Positions 36,972 through 49,933 of a stretch of DNA of 50,019 nt are shown piece after piece. Origin of the DNA: Setaria digitata. Lineage: Eukaryota > Nematoda > Chromadorea > Rhabditida > Setariidae. The notes below the pieces were generated by a model, which had not been told where the DNA came from, made no database searches, and saw only the letters and a list, made by a program, of their open reading frames with translations. The position numbers and the translations under genes are program-made. Within the stretch, counting starts at the first letter, position 1; every line of letters begins with the position of its first letter. The DNA is taken from NCBI GenBank assembly GCA_003640385.1, contig RCAB01000446.1, positions 1 to 50,019 on the forward strand, read 5' to 3'.

Positions 36972-37850
36972 CTATGCACAGTTTTCCGCTGAATGTATTT
37001 CTTCCAGAATTTTGTCATCGTTTTTCAGACGTGACATCCGTTCTTGCAGGTCTTTTCCCACTATTACTTGTGGTGAGCTGACCTAACGCGACAATCGGCG
37101 ACATTTCTTTGTCACTCTCAACCGTTCACTCCTTGCTTCTCTGTTCTCCCTTTCAAAACTTCTTCGTAATGTCACTTTCTTTTGTAGATTCCCAGAAGTC
37201 TCACTCACACTGCGTAAGAAATATCACTGTCAAAAAACGAACAACGAGAAAGAATTCTTCCAAGCGTTTCCGTTTCAATGAACTTGTTTGTTTTCATTTC
37301 TTGCTGATCATGAACAAATATATGGTGAGATACGTGTGCACAGAATGATGTCTCATAACTTATCTCGAAAAGTATATCTTTATCCTTCCCCTTACTGCAA
37401 ATGATATTTCTTCTGCTCCAGAGTGTTTTAATTCTCAATTGATTAAACTGCTTAAGTTGCAAATAGTTGACACGGCTTCGAAGTCACTAGCCGAACATGC
37501 TCTGGTAGCTAAAGTGTTTTGAAAGATATGATATTATCAGACCTCACTTCTCTTGAGCACTTCTATGGGTATGCATTTTATATTATTCTATTTACTGACG
37601 TTTGCGCCTTCTTATTTCATTCTTACCCTTCGAGGACAGAGGTGACTGGCAGTGGTGCATCTGAACCGCAAATGTCGCTCTGAAATGTAGCTGACTTATG
37701 TCAGCTTGGAGACAAATGCGTAATTCAAGTATGACTTCTACAAATGTAATTGCTGGTTTTGCAAGTTTACGATACAGGTTTTTGGAAAAACTGCAAATAA
37801 ATTGCCGTACTGGCGCTGATGAATCTTCCTCTTAAAGAGCTCCCTTTCAT
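36972..37850 (-). CDS. Four-exon gene, 99-residue protein of unknown function
   Basis: Unrecognised. Exons (5' to 3') 37850-37776, 37679-37627, 37394-37334 and 37082-36972 total exactly 300 nt with phases 0/2/0 matching at all junctions. The second exon has acceptor CTACATTTCAG and strong donor GG/GTAAGA; the third has acceptor CATTTGCAG. The protein starts MKGSSLRGRF (basic, Ser-rich, possibly a targeting peptide), has CGSDAPLPVTSVLEG, then KGKDKDILFEISYETSFC, and ends in a charged helix (LQERMSRLKNDDKILEEIH) before AENCA. It could be a small organellar or cytosolic adaptor. I cannot name a family, and upstream exons are possible. The less AT-rich composition of 36.3-37.7 kb fits a gene here. 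Confidence 0.5.
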
Positions 37851-39390
37851 TTGATATTTGCTTATTTGTTCAATTTTCAGTTTCACACTTATTCACTATT
37901 TTCTCGTCTCTTTAAAGTTAAACTAAGTTCCACGAAAATCTTTCAATCACATAAATGACTCATCAAAAATTTTGCTGAATTTTTAAAAAAGCTAACAATA
38001 TTATTCTAAAAGTGTGAACATCTGACATACATACCTTAGATGTATCTCACATCCGTTAGTTTAGTGCTGATGTTTCACAACAGATAAAGTCATATCTGCC
38101 CTATTGAGAGCAACTAACGATGTCGTCTACGAAGCCATTTGATTTTGCCGTAGGCTATTAGAGAGTTCATGTTTTGAATTACAAGCCAAAAAGATTGAAT
38201 TTTGTCTAGAACAGGCTTCCGAAAACGAGATTAAAAACTCATATGTCGCTGAAATCGTGCAATCAATTCGTAGCTCTTATCGAGGAATTTTCCTAAATGA
38301 GTTTGGCTCAAAACTGCAAATGATTTTTCTGTTTTGGCCATTTGTTAAATTCATCAGTTATTCTTGAATTCTTTTTTTTTTTCTTTTTATTAAAGTTTCG
38401 TACTAATACTGGAAATGATGAACTCATAAAATCTAATCTATAATTTTCTAAGAAAGGTAACACTTATACAAAAAAATTTTGCATGAAGAAAACTGAGAGT
38501 ACATACCATTTTCTCACATATTTCATTTGAAACTGGTCCTTTCATCATTTATTTATATAATTGCTAAATGTGGTCCACTGTAATGAAATATGAAAATAAG
38601 GATGCGAATGAACTCAAAGTTTTAGAAATTTAAATTAAAAAAAGAAAACGAAATCTTCGAGAAACTTACTTGGCAAAATTGTTCTTTAATAAATAAATTC
38701 TTGAAATTATTTGAACAATTCATTAAAAAATTCATTGTCATGGTTTTTTAGAACTGCGAAACTTCAAATTCTCTTTCTTCGAATCAGTGTACGCTTAAGA
38801 AGTGCAAAATAAAAAAATATGCTTTTGGAATAATCCTATTTTTATAAGACTTATTAAAATAGAGAAAGAACTTCCCTTCAGACTTCACTGCTAGATCGCT
38901 GGCATAATTTTCAAAATAAAATGTAAATTTAATAGTTGACAAAAATCTTTTCGAGAGAATAGTTCATTTCAGAAACGTCTGCTCGTTGCTATCCGTTTAT
39001 TTTCTTAAGCAGTGCTTTTGTATCATTGTAGAATTAATCTTAAACCAATTAATACAACAATGAATTAACAGTTGACAATANACCGTTTATTTTCTTAAGC
39101 AGTGCTTTTGTATCATTAAACTGTGTAGAATTAATCTTAAACCAATTAATACAACAATGAATTAACAGTTGACAATATTTTGATAAGTGTATAGTGTATT
39201 TCTATGCATTTTTATATAATATTGTGAGGCTTTTTAATCTCTTATTTATCATTTTGTCAATTAAATAAAATATAATTCGAGTTTGAACTCGTTGGAAATA
39301 TTGGAAAAGAAATCATTTTGTGATGATATAACAGTGAAGTAAATAATACTAATTATTAGGTAGTTTATATTAACTGATAAAATAATTGTT
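37851..39390. other. Intergenic between divergent genes
   Basis: Shared upstream region of the small minus-strand gene and the PAN-domain gene (+). An exon-like plus-strand stretch at about 38085-38145 reads KVISALLRATNDVVYEAI and then stop after an ACAACAG acceptor, but has no partner exon. Otherwise AT-rich with no supported feature except the duplication around the N at 39081. Confidence 0.35.
38993..39177. repeat. Tandem duplication around a single N (assembly join)
   Basis: 38993-39080 (88 nt) and 39083-39177 (95 nt) are identical except for a 7-nt insertion (AAACTGT) in the second copy, and a single N at 39081 sits between them. This is the signature of two overlapping contig ends, or two haplotypes, joined without merging. 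The true genome probably has one copy, polymorphic for the 7-nt indel. Confidence 0.85.
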
Positions 39391-39404
39391 GCTGCATTTT
39401 CAGG
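39391..39404 (+). promoter_or_regulatory. Spliced-leader acceptor of the PAN-domain gene
   Basis: TGCATTTTCAG followed by G and then ATG at 39405. An excellent acceptor one base before the start codon is the usual picture for spliced-leader trans-splicing in nematodes, and it fixes the translation start. Confidence 0.65.
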
Positions 39405-42400
39405 ATGATACATTGTTTCCATGCCATTCTCTTTTTTCTCTTCTTCGGTTACTTGGATTCACAAAATCCGTAAGTTTATGATACTTTGTTGCGGTGACAA
39501 AAAGGAAGAAATAAAAAGGGAAGAATGCATTAATTCAAGTGTTCCGGAAAAGGAAAAATATGAATTAATTATGATATGTCATTGTAGCAATGCTGGAAAC
39601 GAACTCGACCTCGATAAGCAGAAGGTTGTAAGTGAGTAAACTTCCTTCCTATTCTAAACAAAATTTCACTGCTCTTCCACAATAATCATTTTTAACATTT
39701 TATGGAATAAATTCGCTCGGTTATATGAATATGAAAATTTTTTTGGCCTCTCCCTAAATAATGCACCCTTAAGATTTTTAAGATAATTAAAGATTCCAAC
39801 TTAGATTTTCTGCGACAAAAAGTCATCCTTCGAAACTTTCTTGCTTCCTCAAAAATTTGTATAAACTCCAACTCTACATTTTCGTGCTCGCTAGTGGTTA
39901 ATTGAATTTCAAAAATAGTATAGCAACATCTTTTCCCTTTATTTTGTTTCAAAATTCATCCTAATTCATCAACCGGTGAAGATTCATAAGAAAAACTTGT
40001 CAGAAGAACTTCGCATTCTTCATATATGTTCACCTTGTGAAAATTGCAACTACTATGAAATGTAAATGATTTGCTAATGCTTAAGTGTTTTTTTTTTTTC
40101 TTTAATAGACAGTATACCAAAGAATTCTAATGATTGCTGAAAAAAATGAAATATGAATGAAAGAATAATTGACGCTATTGCTTACTTTTTACTGTAGCGC
40201 TTGAAATCTTTCTCACAAGATGGTTGATATTTATGTCTTGCAGGATGTGAATATATCTTAAAAATTACGGAGAATTTGACTTACTTCTCAACTAAATCAG
40301 TAATTCCTTATTCTTACACAGCTATAAGTGTATAAATTATCAGTGTGTATACATATTGTCAGTGTATAAATTACTAATAGGTATCCATAAAAATAGCCAA
40401 TCATGGATTGTTTTCAGCGCTTGGACCGCCGCGAGGTGGCCTTCAACGAGCGGTTTTTGACGAAGTTTCATCAAATGATATCAGCGGGTTTCCTAGTTAG
40501 TTTTTATACAATTGTAAAAACTCTCCTAAATATTGGGTTAACTTAATGTTACATACTAAATGTTTTGCAGCTTGCGCTTGGACTTTATTCCTTTTTAAAG
40601 TCGAGTTTTCTAGCTCAACTGAAGAATCAGTGAAGTTTTTTAACTCTTAGAACATACAAAATCCTAATGAACTGTGTACAGGGGAAATAATACAAGTGAA
40701 GAATGATATCGACGCATATGATGACAAATTCGTGGATTTACGTGGAGGTATGAAACTATTTCTACAACATATAGTAATGGAATTTTGTAAAATCAATTTT
40801 TTTAACCAGTTGGGCCTTAGAAAGATTTAGGGAATTTTAGAAGAGATGAGGAATTTCTAGATTAGTTAGAAAATTCTCAACTACAAAAGGTTATGAAAAG
40901 TGCGCTGTGGAAGTGATTTTCAGAGGATCCACTGTTTGTACCGGAACCGTACCGGGATGAAAAGTCGGAACAGGTTGGTAGTAGAGGAGCGAATACTGTT
41001 GCGCCATTCACAACGTCCGCACGTACCGTTCCAACGAGAACTATAAGCCGAACTTCCTTTGTCACGTTCGTCATTAAAATCATATTTAGTTATCTACGCC
41101 CAGTTCTGATTCTTTCCTCTCACTTTGAAATATTTCCATCAAAGGAATGGAATAATTCTAATCTTGAACTTTCGCTCAATTGAATCAGTGTAACTCATTT
41201 CTTGTGGATCGAATTTCCAAGTATTTCGTCGCAGCTGAATTTTCTGCAGTTTCTGCCACTGCTTTTATTTTATTATTTCCATTTTAATTATTTGATTATT
41301 GCAACTTTTAATTTAGTCGTCACCTTTATGTATGGTGGATTATCGAGTAAGAAGTAAAAATGCTCGGAATGTTCCTTTTATCTATTCTTACTTTTTTATT
41401 CATTTCAGGCGGCCACCTGTTCCTTCTCAGGTATGGCTTTGAATTTACAAGATTTTTTTTTAGCTGCAATAGCTTCAAAACTCAAGCAATTTTTACTATT
41501 TACGAAAAGAATGAGATTTTTTATCAATTTTTTCGAGTCAACATGCAAATTTTAGCAATTTTTTCGACCACTGCCAGGTCAGTCGCTTTCGCGGCAAGAA
41601 TTCTTACGCCAGCCATCTCTTTTGCCACCACGAATTGTTTCTCAACAACGGTTGCCTACAAAAATGCCATCCAGGTAATTTTTTTTAAATTAGAAAAAAT
41701 TTTAACAAATGAAAATGAAAGTGATCAAACATTCTCATTCCACTATACAATTCTGGTGCTTTTAATACTCTTAATTTATTTTAAATGAATTCAGGTTTGA
41801 AACTAGTCCACAGACATCCTTTTTATTGTCTCAGTTCCCACAGTTTCCACGGCAACAGCAGGTAAGTTCATCAACCGGTAAATAATTTTATGCTAGAGAA
41901 CTTGGCTCTAGTTGTTCCTAAAAAAGCATGAAATTTTGTTAATTATATTTAATGAGATTTAGTTTCTTAAGTAATCTCGGTCTCTGAAAAACAAAACATC
42001 TTTTCGACTGTAAACGTTCTAGTCTATCTCCTTCTCAACTGTCTCGCAAGTAATTTTCAAAAATCATTTCCGATTTTCAGTCATATTTTAAGTAATAAAG
42101 AACGAAGAGGCGTGCTGATAGCACGATAAGTTTATCAGCATAACAATGATTTGTTATCTTATCACGTTACACGAACGAGAGTTCAGTGTCTGTGCAACTG
42201 ATTCCATGCAAATTATTCAGGGTTTTTGCTCATTGATGGATTGATCTTTGTTTTTAGCTAATTACATTTATTCGAAGAACTAACCGTTCATTTCTATTCA
42301 TATAACCGTAGGGATCATTTTCGGACCGAATACAAAGAAATACTGAAATTCTCGGAAGGGTAAAATAATAGATGGTTTAATTTTTTGACCATGATTCTTA

Positions 42401-44707
42401 GTTGAGCGTAGTAAAACCAAGTTCACTTGAAGCAACCTCGAACCACCGGGATTCCGACAGCACCTCCGCGCACTCTACCAACAACAAAGTTGCCGCCACG
42501 ACGAATAATATCACATCCACGACCATCAGATCGGTTAGGACTTCCAGCTCCATCTCGTTCAACTTCGGAATCACTGAGAACAGGAGGTTCATTTTTTCAC
42601 TGGTTAAGGTGGTTGTTGAACTAGTGTTTTTTTGACTTTTACTTTATTTGCCCTATCAGTTTAATTAGATTGCTGCAGGCTGCAGCTCTCTCTCATTACC
42701 ATCCGTTGAAGTGAAAAATGGATAATTTAAACCTAGTGATGTGATTTATGAATAAATTTCAGTATGTCATGCATCAATTTTCTACATATCTACACCCATG
42801 CAGAACCCAAGAAGACATTCCTTTACTCATTTTGCTGTAACTGTGTCAACTGATCAGTGTGCACGAACTTGTCATGAATTTAATTGTGCTGTAAGTCTTG
42901 CAACTTTCTTTTTTTTGCTTAAAAATTCTTATTTTTTTGAAAGATAGAAAAAAAGGAAATAAAATATCCGGGAATTTTTAGGTAGCTCATTATGATCCTG
43001 GGACAGGACGGTGTCAATTTAATCCATCGACAGCATTTGCAATACGTAGAGGACAATGTCCTCCGTGGCCGGCTACTCATTACAAGTTTATTTTCTATTT
43101 CTCATATTCTATCCTATACTTGTCAACTAATAGGTCTAAACAATTCATTTAGAATGGATCCATATTAATATAAGTAAGTGTACAAAAATTAATGCTATTT
43201 ATGGATGTCTACAATCCTTATGCATTACCGTTTGATTTGTGTTTACCGAACTATCGGGCTAAAAAAATTATAATCATTATAATTAGAATTAAAAGGTTAT
43301 CAGTCTCGAAATAAAATTCATGATCGAAAATGTCCCCAAATGACTCTATATTCTACTTTTCATATCTATTTATTTCATTGTATCATTATACACTTTTTCT
43401 CTTGAATTACAACAAAACTATTAAGAGAGAATGTTGCAAACGTAATCAAACTTCTTGATTTAATTTTGTAATAACCATAACTTTCCAGTTGTATGTATTG
43501 TTTCTTTTTCTTTTTTATCTCCCCTTCTTTTTCATTTTTTGCTTGTTCAAATATTCCTGAAAGAACTGAGCATTGAAAGTTGTAGAAATCTAGTGAATGG
43601 AGCTGCAAATTAGGAAACTAGCATCAATCAGAGTTAAAACAATAAGGCAGGTCAAAGTGCTAAGTCTTGAAGCACAAGAAAAAACTATTATAGAAGTTAT
43701 ATGACATATTTAGGGGTTCTAAATAATAATAATAAAGATATGTTCTTTTGCAAGTGACTGAAGAGTAACTTAAAGTGTTAATAGCGGGAGAAAGTAATTA
43801 AAATTACGATAATGAAGTTGTTCTAGAAATTAAGTACCACACACTAATTTCTTTTTCAAACATTTAGGAATAATATTCGAACCGATATTCCGCTTCGTAT
43901 ATTCTGTGTGCAGTGTCATCGAAATCGTAAGTGCTCTTTTAGCCCTGTGTCAATCATGCAGTTGATTTCAAATTCAATGATTCCTTTTTTTTTTAATTCT
44001 AGAAATGAATATCTTTATCAGAGACCAATTTCTTTATATGCAATAGCTTACAAAAAGATTTGAGACTTTCTAGCAAAGAAGAGCTTGCAGTGATTAGCAC
44101 TAGGCTAGTACTTAATTTGTTGCGTAGAAATCTGTAAGCGATGAGCTGTTAGCATAAAAGATAAAATACATCTTCGCATAATTATCATTTTTAGTTCGAC
44201 GGGAACGAATAAACTCACAAGAAAGTCGTTTCAGAACATCTGTTTTGAAGACCCTTTACACTGGAAGGTAATTGAAGTTTTAAAATTTTTCGAAAATTTC
44301 TCTTATTCATTACCTATTGAACTGCTACTGTCTTTCAGATTAATTTGCTCTTTTTTCCATGTTCCCATTTTTTTTTCCAGTCCAATATCTCGTCTTATTA
44401 TAATTTATTTAGATTGCAAGATCCACTACAAGCAAGCGGAGTGATACGGGCTCATTCAGTGCTCTTGAAGCAACCAAATATTATCATGGAATCATCATTA
44501 CGTAATATCAGTCTAGAACTGGAGAAACAATCGGAACAAGCTACTGAAGAATGGAGTACTAAACAAATATCTATTAGAAACAGTAGCAGTAATAATAACA
44601 AGATTTGGAGTATGAGCGGAACAGAAGCAAAGGCGGAAGCGGAAAATGAGGCCGATAAAAGCATCGGAAAGCAACCGGAAACTGGTGAGCAGCATGTTGC
44701 GAATTAG
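39405..44707 (+). CDS. Secreted PAN/apple-like domain protein
   Basis: Fourteen exons: 39405-39469, 39519-39631, 40418-40495, 40682-40747, 40924-41065, 41409-41430, 41583-41674, 41795-41861, 42433-42586, 42763-42890, 42982-43085, 43868-43926, 44195-44267, 44413-44707; 1458 nt, 485 residues, all phases matching. Signal peptide MIHCFHAILFFLFFGYL, then a short Cys pair (EECINSS, MICHCSNAG), acidic segments, and a long Pro/Thr/Gln/Arg-rich disordered part (VPTRTISRTS, RPPVPSQ, QFPRQQQ, PTAPPRTLPTTKLPPRR). Around 267-365 is a PAN/apple-like module: VCHASIFY, STDQCARTCHEFNCA, GRCQFN, GQCPPWP, FCVQCHRN. PAN modules bind proteins or glycans outside the cell. The C terminus is acidic and Glu/Ala-rich without a membrane anchor. 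Exon 6 is a 22-nt microexon. Exon 5/6/7 boundaries and the AAG acceptors of exons 2 and 9 are the least certain. Confidence 0.75.
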
Positions 44708-47700
44708 TACTCTTAATTCAATCTGCTGCCGGTATTTCGGTTTTTTCGCATTTGAAAATTTAAAAAGTCCTCTAATTTCATCTTTTTAGGAAAAATTCCA
44801 ATTAGTTCTTGTAGTTTTCAGCTAATTTCTTTTGTTGATGATCAGAGTTATCTTTTTATAAAACCATAAACATGCCATCCATAAAAACTGTGGTACTGAG
44901 TTTATCATAGCACAATATAAGGAAAAAATAGAAAGAAGTGTCAAAAATATGAATTAACTTTGCAAAACCACTGCTTTTGTAAAGTTCAACGAAATTAATG
45001 TTTTTATTATAAAATTATCATTTGATTGATGCTTAAAATGAGACTATCCAAATATAAGCAGCCTCTTTCTTTTGAACCAGTTCATTACAAACTTATGACC
45101 AAATTTAATGCAAAAGTAAAATTTTATATCTGATTCTAATGGAAACTGTTTTTTGTCGATTCAGGAGATTAATAAATAAAGTGGTGATTGAATTTTTGAA
45201 AGAAAATTTTATATTTTTGGGTCACTGCTTCTATAATCATTTTTTTTTTTTTTGTTTAAATAGTCCATTGCTGTAATTATTTACTAGGAGAATATAAATT
45301 ATGGTACTTCTTTTTTTTTTTTTTAACTTTTAATCATATCAAATAAGGAGATAGAAGAAAGTGCAAATTTCATTCGATGTGCAAAGATAATCTTTATTAA
45401 GTTCGCACTTTTTATTTTATAATTTTCAACATTACAAATCATAGAATAGATGGACGATTTAAAGAGGTCGAAAATCGTTGATTGGTCGAAATGGTATTAT
45501 TCTGTGAATTTATTATAGATATTTCAATGAATTTTTTTAAAGATACTACCATGTTATCGTTGTCATATTTAAAATAATTATTGATTTTTTTATCCAAATA
45601 TTTGAATTCGGAATCAAGTTTGGAATAGTAAATTTCTTAACTGAGGATGATCGAAATTTCGGCAAATGTAAAGAAGATGATGCTTCGAAATTCCTCGTCT
45701 ATCTTGTTAATTTCTCAGAAAAATGAGGAATCAATTTTAGGCCAATTTTTTATAAGTGGATTTCAAACATTGTATGCTCTCATTTTTGCTATTTATTACT
45801 CTGGACATGTTCGAATAGGTTTTTTTAGCCTTAAACTACTGTGGAAATATTCATGTCCGTACAAAATTTTATGCGGGCCAAATTTAAAAATAGAGAAACG
45901 CTTATTCTTGTTCTAGATCATATAAATACTGCCTTACTTTTTTCTTAAAATAGATGAAGTCAATTGTATTTAAATTGAATTTTTTAAAGATTTTTTACTA
46001 GAATTTAAAAACAACTGATAGAATTTGTGCACAAAATGCAGTGAAAACAAATCTCGAATTCTTATGTTTTTATGTTAACGCCTTCGGAATTAGTTTTGCA
46101 TATGTTGCGTGGAACTATTAAAACGACAGCTTTACAAACAGATCCTAAGAGAATATAGTGTAATTTAAATTGAAAAAAAAAAAAAAAAATGGTGTAATTG
46201 AAGTTCTCTCCGAGGTCTTTTGAAAATGAATTGTACTTGTCAAGTTTGTTAGTCTATCAACATGCTTGCTTCGTGGCTGATTTCTTTATCTTCAGATGTC
46301 TAATTGTTATTAATTGTTGTTGGAATTAGAGTGGCACTGTTCATATTTACAACACCTAAACATTCAATTCGCTGCTTTTTCCTGTTATTTAAGCAAAAAT
46401 AAACCCTTCATTTGAGTTATTATAATCAGTGCAGTGGAGTAGAAATTAATAAATTGTTCATATACTAAGCTCACAATCTTCATGTAAATTCTAGTGTTAT
46501 ATAAGAGAGAACAAAATTGGTGAGAGTATATTTTTTCCTACAGCAAATAGATTCAATTTCATACGTTCTGGAACAAAAATCTTCTTGAAAGAAGAATAAA
46601 AGATTGAATATAAATATGAGTGGAATTAAACTATTAAAACTTGACTATTAAATTATGCATTTAGCAGGTGATCATCGATGATGATGTAAATATGATAGTA
46701 TTGAAGTTCTGCTTATTCAATTTTTCCGACTAACGTTTATAGACTTCATCCATTTTAATTGATATTAGTACTAATTTTAATTAATATATCATTATTTTAA
46801 TTAATATCAGCACCAATTACAAAAACTTACTTTATTGAACTAGCAAGTATCTAGTATAAATTCATTGCAGCAATCTATGTTTGATATTATTTCATTAACA
46901 TTTTTAGAAAATCGTTCATCATAGTTAAAACTCGTAAGTCCTATTTCACAGGCGTATTTTTTTCTGTGAAGAAGGAGTTTTTTTATCAATAAAAATAAAT
47001 GGCATAAAAATAATTACAGCTCTTCTTTACATGAAAGACAGTAAATCTAAATTGTAAACTAACAGCAGATACTGCTACTTCTTTTTTATCGATATGCATT
47101 AAATTTTCGGAATCACCAGATTTCCGGATGTCGGAATAATGTAACGCATGTGAATATGAGCCACTGCGCATCATTATCTTAGACTTCTGAAATTTCAAAT
47201 TTCATCCCTATCAAACGCAGATTTTTATAACTGTGTTGCAAGCAGTGTGAGGCGATCTTTCAGCCTCTTCTAGTGTTTTCTACCAACTTTTTTTAATCAA
47301 CTTCTGATTTATATTTAAAAAACCGAGTTCATTGCTTCTCTTCGTAACAATGTTAAGAAAAGGAAATCGACTTTAGTTTTAAAATATACATATATATATA
47401 TATGGCGGATTATCCGCATTGTCATCATTTCTCTTACCCCAATTTTTATCAAAAATTTCACAGACAAGTTCAAATTGACCAACCCATATTCATCTGCTCT
47501 CCAAATCGCTGCACCAACTTTTTCCTTGTCATCCTGGAATTAACACTGCGAACAAACAATGAAATAATACCTGGTCTTTTTATGAGCATTTAGTGAATAT
47601 ACACACTGCATGATAAGAAACATCTACAGCACTGCTAGGTTCGATTTTTTTTTCACTTTTTGTTTGAACAAATTTCCATACTTTCTTCTTAGTATTTAGT

Positions 47701-49933
47701 TTTCATGCTATTAAATAGTTTCTAAACCAAATTTCTACCCCTTGCAGTTCAAATATGGATTTTAACAAACGTAAGACGGATTTTCCAATCGGTTACTTCT
47801 ACTACCTTTTTTCATTGCTCCCATTTTTTCATTACAAGATAATTTCTCAAATATAATGCAGTGAGATCGTGCATCAGCAAAAGGCTAACCAAATTAGTCG
47901 TCAAAGGATCTCTTTTGAAGCACTCATTGTTTAAGTTGTTAATTATTGTTTTCACTGTGAATGAAAAAAAAAGACACTGTAGCGATTTTTTGACCTCAAA
48001 ACCAAACAGTAATATGAGAAACATTCTCAATTTGTCCTCCAAAATAATGGACTTTTTTCAGCACATTAGCAATAATTTCCATAGCAATTCTATCACTACA
48101 ATATTTTCAAATCGGAACTAAAGAAGCAAGTAATTTTGGATGCAATCTTCACAAGGAGAACCTTGAACGTAGCTACTAGGAGAGATGCATCCCTCACTTA
48201 CTTCTTCTTCATTAGGGAAGTTTAGAACAGAATTTGAAGTAAATATATAAAGCTTTTAATGTCAATGTCAAAACTTACCTCTTTGGCAGAAAATCACCTA
48301 AACCAATAAACCAATAGTTATCGGTTTGCAAAATTAAAATAAACGACTTTGAAAAAATCCATGTCAGGCTTAGAAAGTGAACGAGCATATGAACCAAACA
48401 TTATGTCAAGAATTTAATTTTATAACGCAGTCAGAAATGCTCCTGAAGAGCAACGTTTATTCAACCATTAAAGGAATGAATTATAGCCGAATGTTCACGG
48501 CGCAAGAATAACTTAGAAAATTACTTTCACTATACATTGCATCTAAATGAATTTCCTTTCGAGAAGACTGTAATTCTCCAAACCTTCTTTAAATCTTACC
48601 TTTCTGATTCAATTCTTCAATTGAAAATCGGTCTGAACAATAGTCTTACCATCTACATTATTTTTGTCTATTATTGCTCTGGAACTTATATCTTAACTGG
48701 ATTAAGTACTAAGTGCAGCTGTCAACTTTCCCTAATTCTTTTCAAATCATGTTGTTGTCTTTTCCTCTCCTCTTTTTTATCGCACATAATGTGGAATATT
48801 TTACTGAATATCAGCGGTAATCTGCAGTACAAAATTGATCTCGATCATGACAGCGCAGAATTATTTGAGAAAGAAATGAGTTGTTTCGTTTTTTCTCAGT
48901 GTTGTTAGCTTGTTCATTATCCAGAGAGCAGATGCTTTGTCTCACATGCACATAATTTTAGCAATTATGATAAGAGTGGACAAGAAATTATGAATGAAAT
49001 GAAGCTTATTTAACAAAAGTGAACACAATTGAACTTGCTACAAACTTCCAGTTCTTTTATAAGCTTCCACTATTGCTCCTTTAAGTTTCTTGCCATAATT
49101 ATAGCACAATAACATGTTTTGGCATTAATAACGGAAAAATCCTTGAGAAAATAAAGAAAAGATTTTAAAATGGGATTAAATGCTTGGATATAACAACTAA
49201 TTCAAACATGTGGAATTAGGAAGAGACAAATATTTTCAAAATAAGCAAATCATAGTGCAACACTCTCTAGTGTATCACAATAAAGTAAAATAGCAAACCA
49301 TTCTTTCAACCGTGGGCTTACAGATGGTTTGCTAAAATTTTTCAATGTCGCATAACATTTTATGCCAATCAGTAAAAAATTTTGCTTGGTCATAATGAAA
49401 AATATGTGTTTGTGACATGCTCAACTGAGGTTTCCCTTTGCGGAAGCCGTTATTATAAAACTAATATTGAAGACCTTCTAATGTTGAAGGTGCTTTGTGA
49501 CCGTATCCTGAAAGATATGGTAATGGTTTTTTATGGTAAGCAGAGTTTTATATTTATAGCCAGTTATCAGAACTACAAACATCTAATTTAGATGAGATAT
49601 TAAATAAAAGTAATTACGTCCTCAAATTTCTTGCTACTCCAATTTTTTTTTTTCGTAATAGTATACTTACCAATGGTAGTTATAACTTTATATGTGACTA
49701 TCACAACATTTACGAAGTTCCATTTCTCGTTTATACTAACAAATGCAACCTTTCCTGCAATTTTTACTGTTTTTACTGACACAAATGAAGAAAGCTGAGG
49801 GTAAGTTTTTCCAAAAAAGTGCAGAAAATGTTGCGATTCAAGAATGAAATACGCAGCCCTTTGATTTATAAACAAGAAGAACGAAACAAGTTTAAGAAGG
49901 ACCTGTGTCCACTTTGGACAGATCTCGCCGCCA
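44708..49933. other. Gene-poor 3' part of the window
   Basis: AATAAA near 45172 may end the PAN-gene transcript. An imperfect 25-bp direct repeat lies at 46752-46776 and 46794-46818. TA repeats lie near 47388-47402, followed by a 63-codon ATG ORF (47402-47593) whose opposite strand also contains an exon-like stretch with RKKLVQRFGEQMN. Frames at 45647-45916, 47861-48121 and 48537-48908 look compositional. No gene is supported. Confidence 0.4.
46752..46818. repeat. Imperfect 25-bp direct repeat
   Basis: Two copies of a unit starting ATTTTAATT and ending CCAATT or CTAATT, at 46752-46776 and 46794-46818, differing at a few bases. AT-rich, no evident function. Confidence 0.55.

Noticed and set aside
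45647..45916. 89-codon ORF
   Set aside because: Hydrophobic composition expected from AT-rich DNA; no splice context, motif or neighbour support.
48537..48908. 123-codon open frame
   Set aside because: No ATG near the start and composition typical of T-rich noncoding DNA.
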